A stretch of DNA of 6,104 nucleotides from an uncultured Collinsella sp. (GTDB lineage: Bacteria; Actinomycetota; Coriobacteriia; Coriobacteriales; Coriobacteriaceae): assembly GCA_902496115.1 (NCBI GenBank), contig CABUZK010000066.1, positions 1-6,104 on the forward strand, in the 5' to 3' direction. The notes beneath the pieces are model-generated. The model was not told the DNA's origin and ran no database searches. It was given only the letters and a program-made list of their open reading frames with translations. Position numbers and translations under genes: made by a program. Position 1 is the stretch's first letter. Each line of letters begins with the position of its first letter. Positions 5,980-6,104 of the stretch are shown here, piece after piece.

Positions 5980-6104
5980 TTATTTCGAGCCCTCGGCCTG
6001 CGCGTCCACCTGCGCATAAGCGCGCACAATGCGAGAAACGGTACTTTTGCCAATACCCGTATACCGCTCAATATGACGCACCGTAAATCCGGCATCGTGC
6101 AATC
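5980..6104 (-). CDS. C-terminal part of a helix-turn-helix protein, cut by the window edge
   Basis: Only the last 40 residues are visible; the 5' part lies beyond the window. The stop is the TAA read at 5982-5980. The visible piece contains FTVRHIERYTGIGKSTVSRI followed by VRAY and a short polar tail ending EGSK. This reads as a helix-turn-helix, with TGIGKSTVSRI as the turn and recognition helix. A DNA-binding helix pair close to the C-terminus is common in serine recombinases of the Hin/resolvase type, in some transposases and in small regulators; which one this is cannot be told. The gene converges on suf, and no clear minus-strand terminator follows it. Codon use looks less GC-biased than in the suf genes, but the piece is too short to weigh. 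Confidence 0.65.
   Translation of the reverse strand, partial: LHDAGFTVRHIERYTGIGKSTVSRIVRAYAQVDAQAEGSK

Noticed and set aside
5853..6095. An 80-codon minus-strand frame overlapping the sufU end
   Set aside because: It runs straight through the operon terminator hairpin and into sufU. The other minus frame in the same place, ending at 5980, gives a clear helix-turn-helix and stops before the terminator.

Overview
The window holds one complete, intact SUF iron-sulfur cluster assembly operon, its divergent regulator and part of an unrelated convergent gene. The DNA is GC-rich, with codons ending mostly in C or G. The order sufC-sufB-sufD-sufS-sufU behind a divergent Rrf2/IscR-family gene, with SufU rather than SufE, points to a high-GC Gram-positive. 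Protein style and AT-rich intergenic DNA suggest a Coriobacteriia member such as Collinsella. That taxonomic guess is inference from memory, not a search result.

Layout: an Rrf2-family repressor or sensor lies at 4-435 on the minus strand. A 222-base divergent control region (436-657) follows. It carries a promoter for each direction, a 25-base stretch resembling the E. coli IscR type-1 operator between the two -35 elements, and an 8-base perfect inverted repeat in the regulator's leader. The plus strand then carries sufC (658-1458), sufB (1471-2883), sufD (2883-4154), sufS (4151-5476) and sufU (5469-5903). The first gap is 12 bases; the other junctions overlap by 1, 4 and 8 bases, so translation is probably coupled throughout. 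A perfect 12-bp hairpin with a T-tract (5932-5975) ends the operon. From 5980 to the window edge, the minus strand encodes the last 40 residues of a helix-turn-helix protein.

How it works together (established for the families): SufS takes sulfur from cysteine as a persulfide. Zinc-binding SufU accepts it and passes it to the SufB-SufC-SufD scaffold, where SufC ATPase action drives cluster assembly at the SufB/SufD interface. The regulator has three cysteines spaced much like the IscR cluster ligands, so it probably senses Fe-S supply and controls both divergent transcripts. Every expected catalytic or ligand residue is present in the five Suf proteins.

The genes are ordinary. The items worth a second look are regulatory: the IscR-like operator in a distant phylum, a roughly 35-base dyad element repeated in the regulator leader and across the sufU stop codon (28 of 34 aligned bases identical), and the missing fourth-ligand histidine in the regulator. 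The CxxC-bearing N-terminal extension on SufS is also notable. I see no evidence for a wholly new system.
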